A DNA stretch of 64,000 nt from Pontederia crassipes. Lineage: Eukaryota > Streptophyta > Magnoliopsida > Commelinales > Pontederiaceae. The DNA is taken from the NCBI GenBank assembly GCA_030549335.1, contig CM060186.1, forward strand, positions 18,777,189 to 18,841,188, in the 5' to 3' direction. A program made the position numbers and the translations under genes. Shown here piece by piece: positions 62,641 through 64,000 of this stretch. The notes beneath the pieces are model-generated. The model ran no database searches. It had not been told where the DNA came from and saw only the letters and a program-made list of their open reading frames with translations. Each line of letters starts with the position of its first letter. Within the stretch, counting starts at the first letter, position 1.

Positions 62641-64000
62641 CGACGCTTATGCTGCCTTTTTTTTCAGGAGGGGCTGAGTGAAATGATGGATGGAGCATGA
62701 TGTCTTACTCATATTTGAATAGTATATAAATAATAAAAGTTGTGAAGTGAAGTAATAAAAATTGTATTTATATAACAATTACTTTTACCATTACTTATAT
62801 ATTACATTATTTATATATACTTTTTTAGCACTTAATTAATTTTTTTCTTCTATTTTGTTTGGCCTATTTTTTTCCTATTTTTATTATATTATATTATTTA
62901 TCTTAAAAAGTTAAAAAATATAGATAAATATAGATTATCAATATGAGAAAGAGAAGAGCTTAAGAAAAAAAAAGAAAAAAGAGAAAGAAGATGGAGACAA
63001 TTAATTGGATTTAAAATTATTAAGTTCGTTCTATTTCATAAATTTTGTAGAACGAAAAATATGAAACGAGAAATTAACTATTTTATTTGTCTACCTTAAT
63101 TAATATAAAATAACTATTCTGATGTGATTCATGCTCTAAAAAACTATTAATTCAAATAAGTCCTAGTTTCCAAATTGGACAAACACCATTCTCGAGCTGT
63201 GAGGATTAGATACGCTAATCCACCCATGAACAAGTTTGGATTTGTTATTTGCATTTATTAGGAATTTAACGATCATTTAGCTCATATAAAGTATTTCAAA
63301 ATTTTCTGTTTACCCAGTATCAGTTTCCTATTTATTTAACTACACTTTTTTTCTTTATTGTTACTTGAAAACAGAAGTGGAAGTATAAATAAATAATTGA
63401 ATTAAGAAAAACAATTTTCAAAATTATTCTTCTTTTACAATTTTTTGCAACGTGATGGAGCTACTAAGACCACAATAATTTTAAAAACTGAAATAAATAA
63501 ATAATAGATAAATAATATTTTATTAGATACACGCGTCCCTTGCCTGACGAGTGACGACAACACCTATAATTGTAGGTGTCAAATGTGACGACGTTAAAAA
63601 AAAAATGTGACGACGTCACCCGCCAAACAAACACCGATTCATAACTATGAAAATGAAACGAATGCCAATAAATAATAAGTGTAAAGCGATTTCACTTTAT
63701 TTAAGTAAAATTTTAAATTTGAATTTTTTTAATGTAAATATTTTTTATTAAAAATTTTATGATGGGACAATTTAATTAAATTAGTTGAATTCAATAATTA
63801 TGAATAATACCATTTTTCACATTTTTTTTTTCTCGTCTATCCGAATCAAAATTATTAGCACTAATTTTTTTCGATTTGGTATCTCCCGACAGCATATTCA
63901 TTGGATGTGATATTAATTAATATCGATAGTCAACGTTTTCTCCGGTCAATTTAGATTATAATAACTACTTAACTTATGATAATGAATAAAGATATGTTAA
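62641..64000. other. AT-rich intergenic end of the window
   Basis: No coding signal is recognised. The sequence is mostly AT-rich. TGTGACGACGT occurs twice near 63577 and 63604, separated by an A run. Confidence 0.45.

Overview
This window is nuclear DNA from a flowering plant. It contains spliced genes with GT/AG introns, plant-specific protein families and many plant transposons. GC-rich first exons in two genes mildly suggest a monocot, but the sequence alone does not settle the species. I reconstruct four cellular genes exon by exon, and transposable elements or their relics fill much of the rest.

Layout. 1-2497: intergenic; a purine-rich stretch near 300-490 may be the 5' flank of a minus-strand gene lying to the left. 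2503-11821: a degenerate Ty1/copia retrotransposon (minus strand, TSD AGTTG) split by a 4.7-kb hAT DNA transposon (4443-9188, 8-bp TSD). 15417-15934: a foldback MULE-like element. 16084-18810: a non-autonomous CACTA element. 19457-20586: a four-exon gene for an unknown 213-residue plant protein ('gene X'). 20617-29090: a broken duplicate of the 3' end of a coiled-coil gene, itself split by a probable solo LTR (21538-23365) and a younger Ty1/copia element (23402-28660). 32177-37768: NRPD2/NRPE2, the second subunit of RNA polymerases IV and V. 38871-38929: a shard of gene X. 41020-42250: a LINE 3' fragment. 43277-47115: the apparently intact coiled-coil gene ('gene Y', 802 aa). 50000-51000: a decayed Ty3/gypsy integrase region. 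51531-57176: a Ty3/gypsy chromovirus with stop codons. 57852-61977: a five-exon nucleotide-sugar transporter of the UDP-rhamnose/UDP-galactose type, with an Au-like SINE in an intron.

The main architectural result is an ancient direct segmental duplication around NRPD2. To its left lie intact gene X and a 3' remnant of gene Y. To its right lie a last-exon remnant of gene X and intact gene Y. Each copy has kept the gene the other has lost, and later insertions can be ordered by nesting and target-site duplications. I found no wholly new multi-gene system. The strongest unusual items are this reciprocal loss, a tandem duplication spanning a copia-hAT junction, and the two uncharacterised genes. 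All boundaries, splice sites and similarities were read by eye; no alignments or searches were run.
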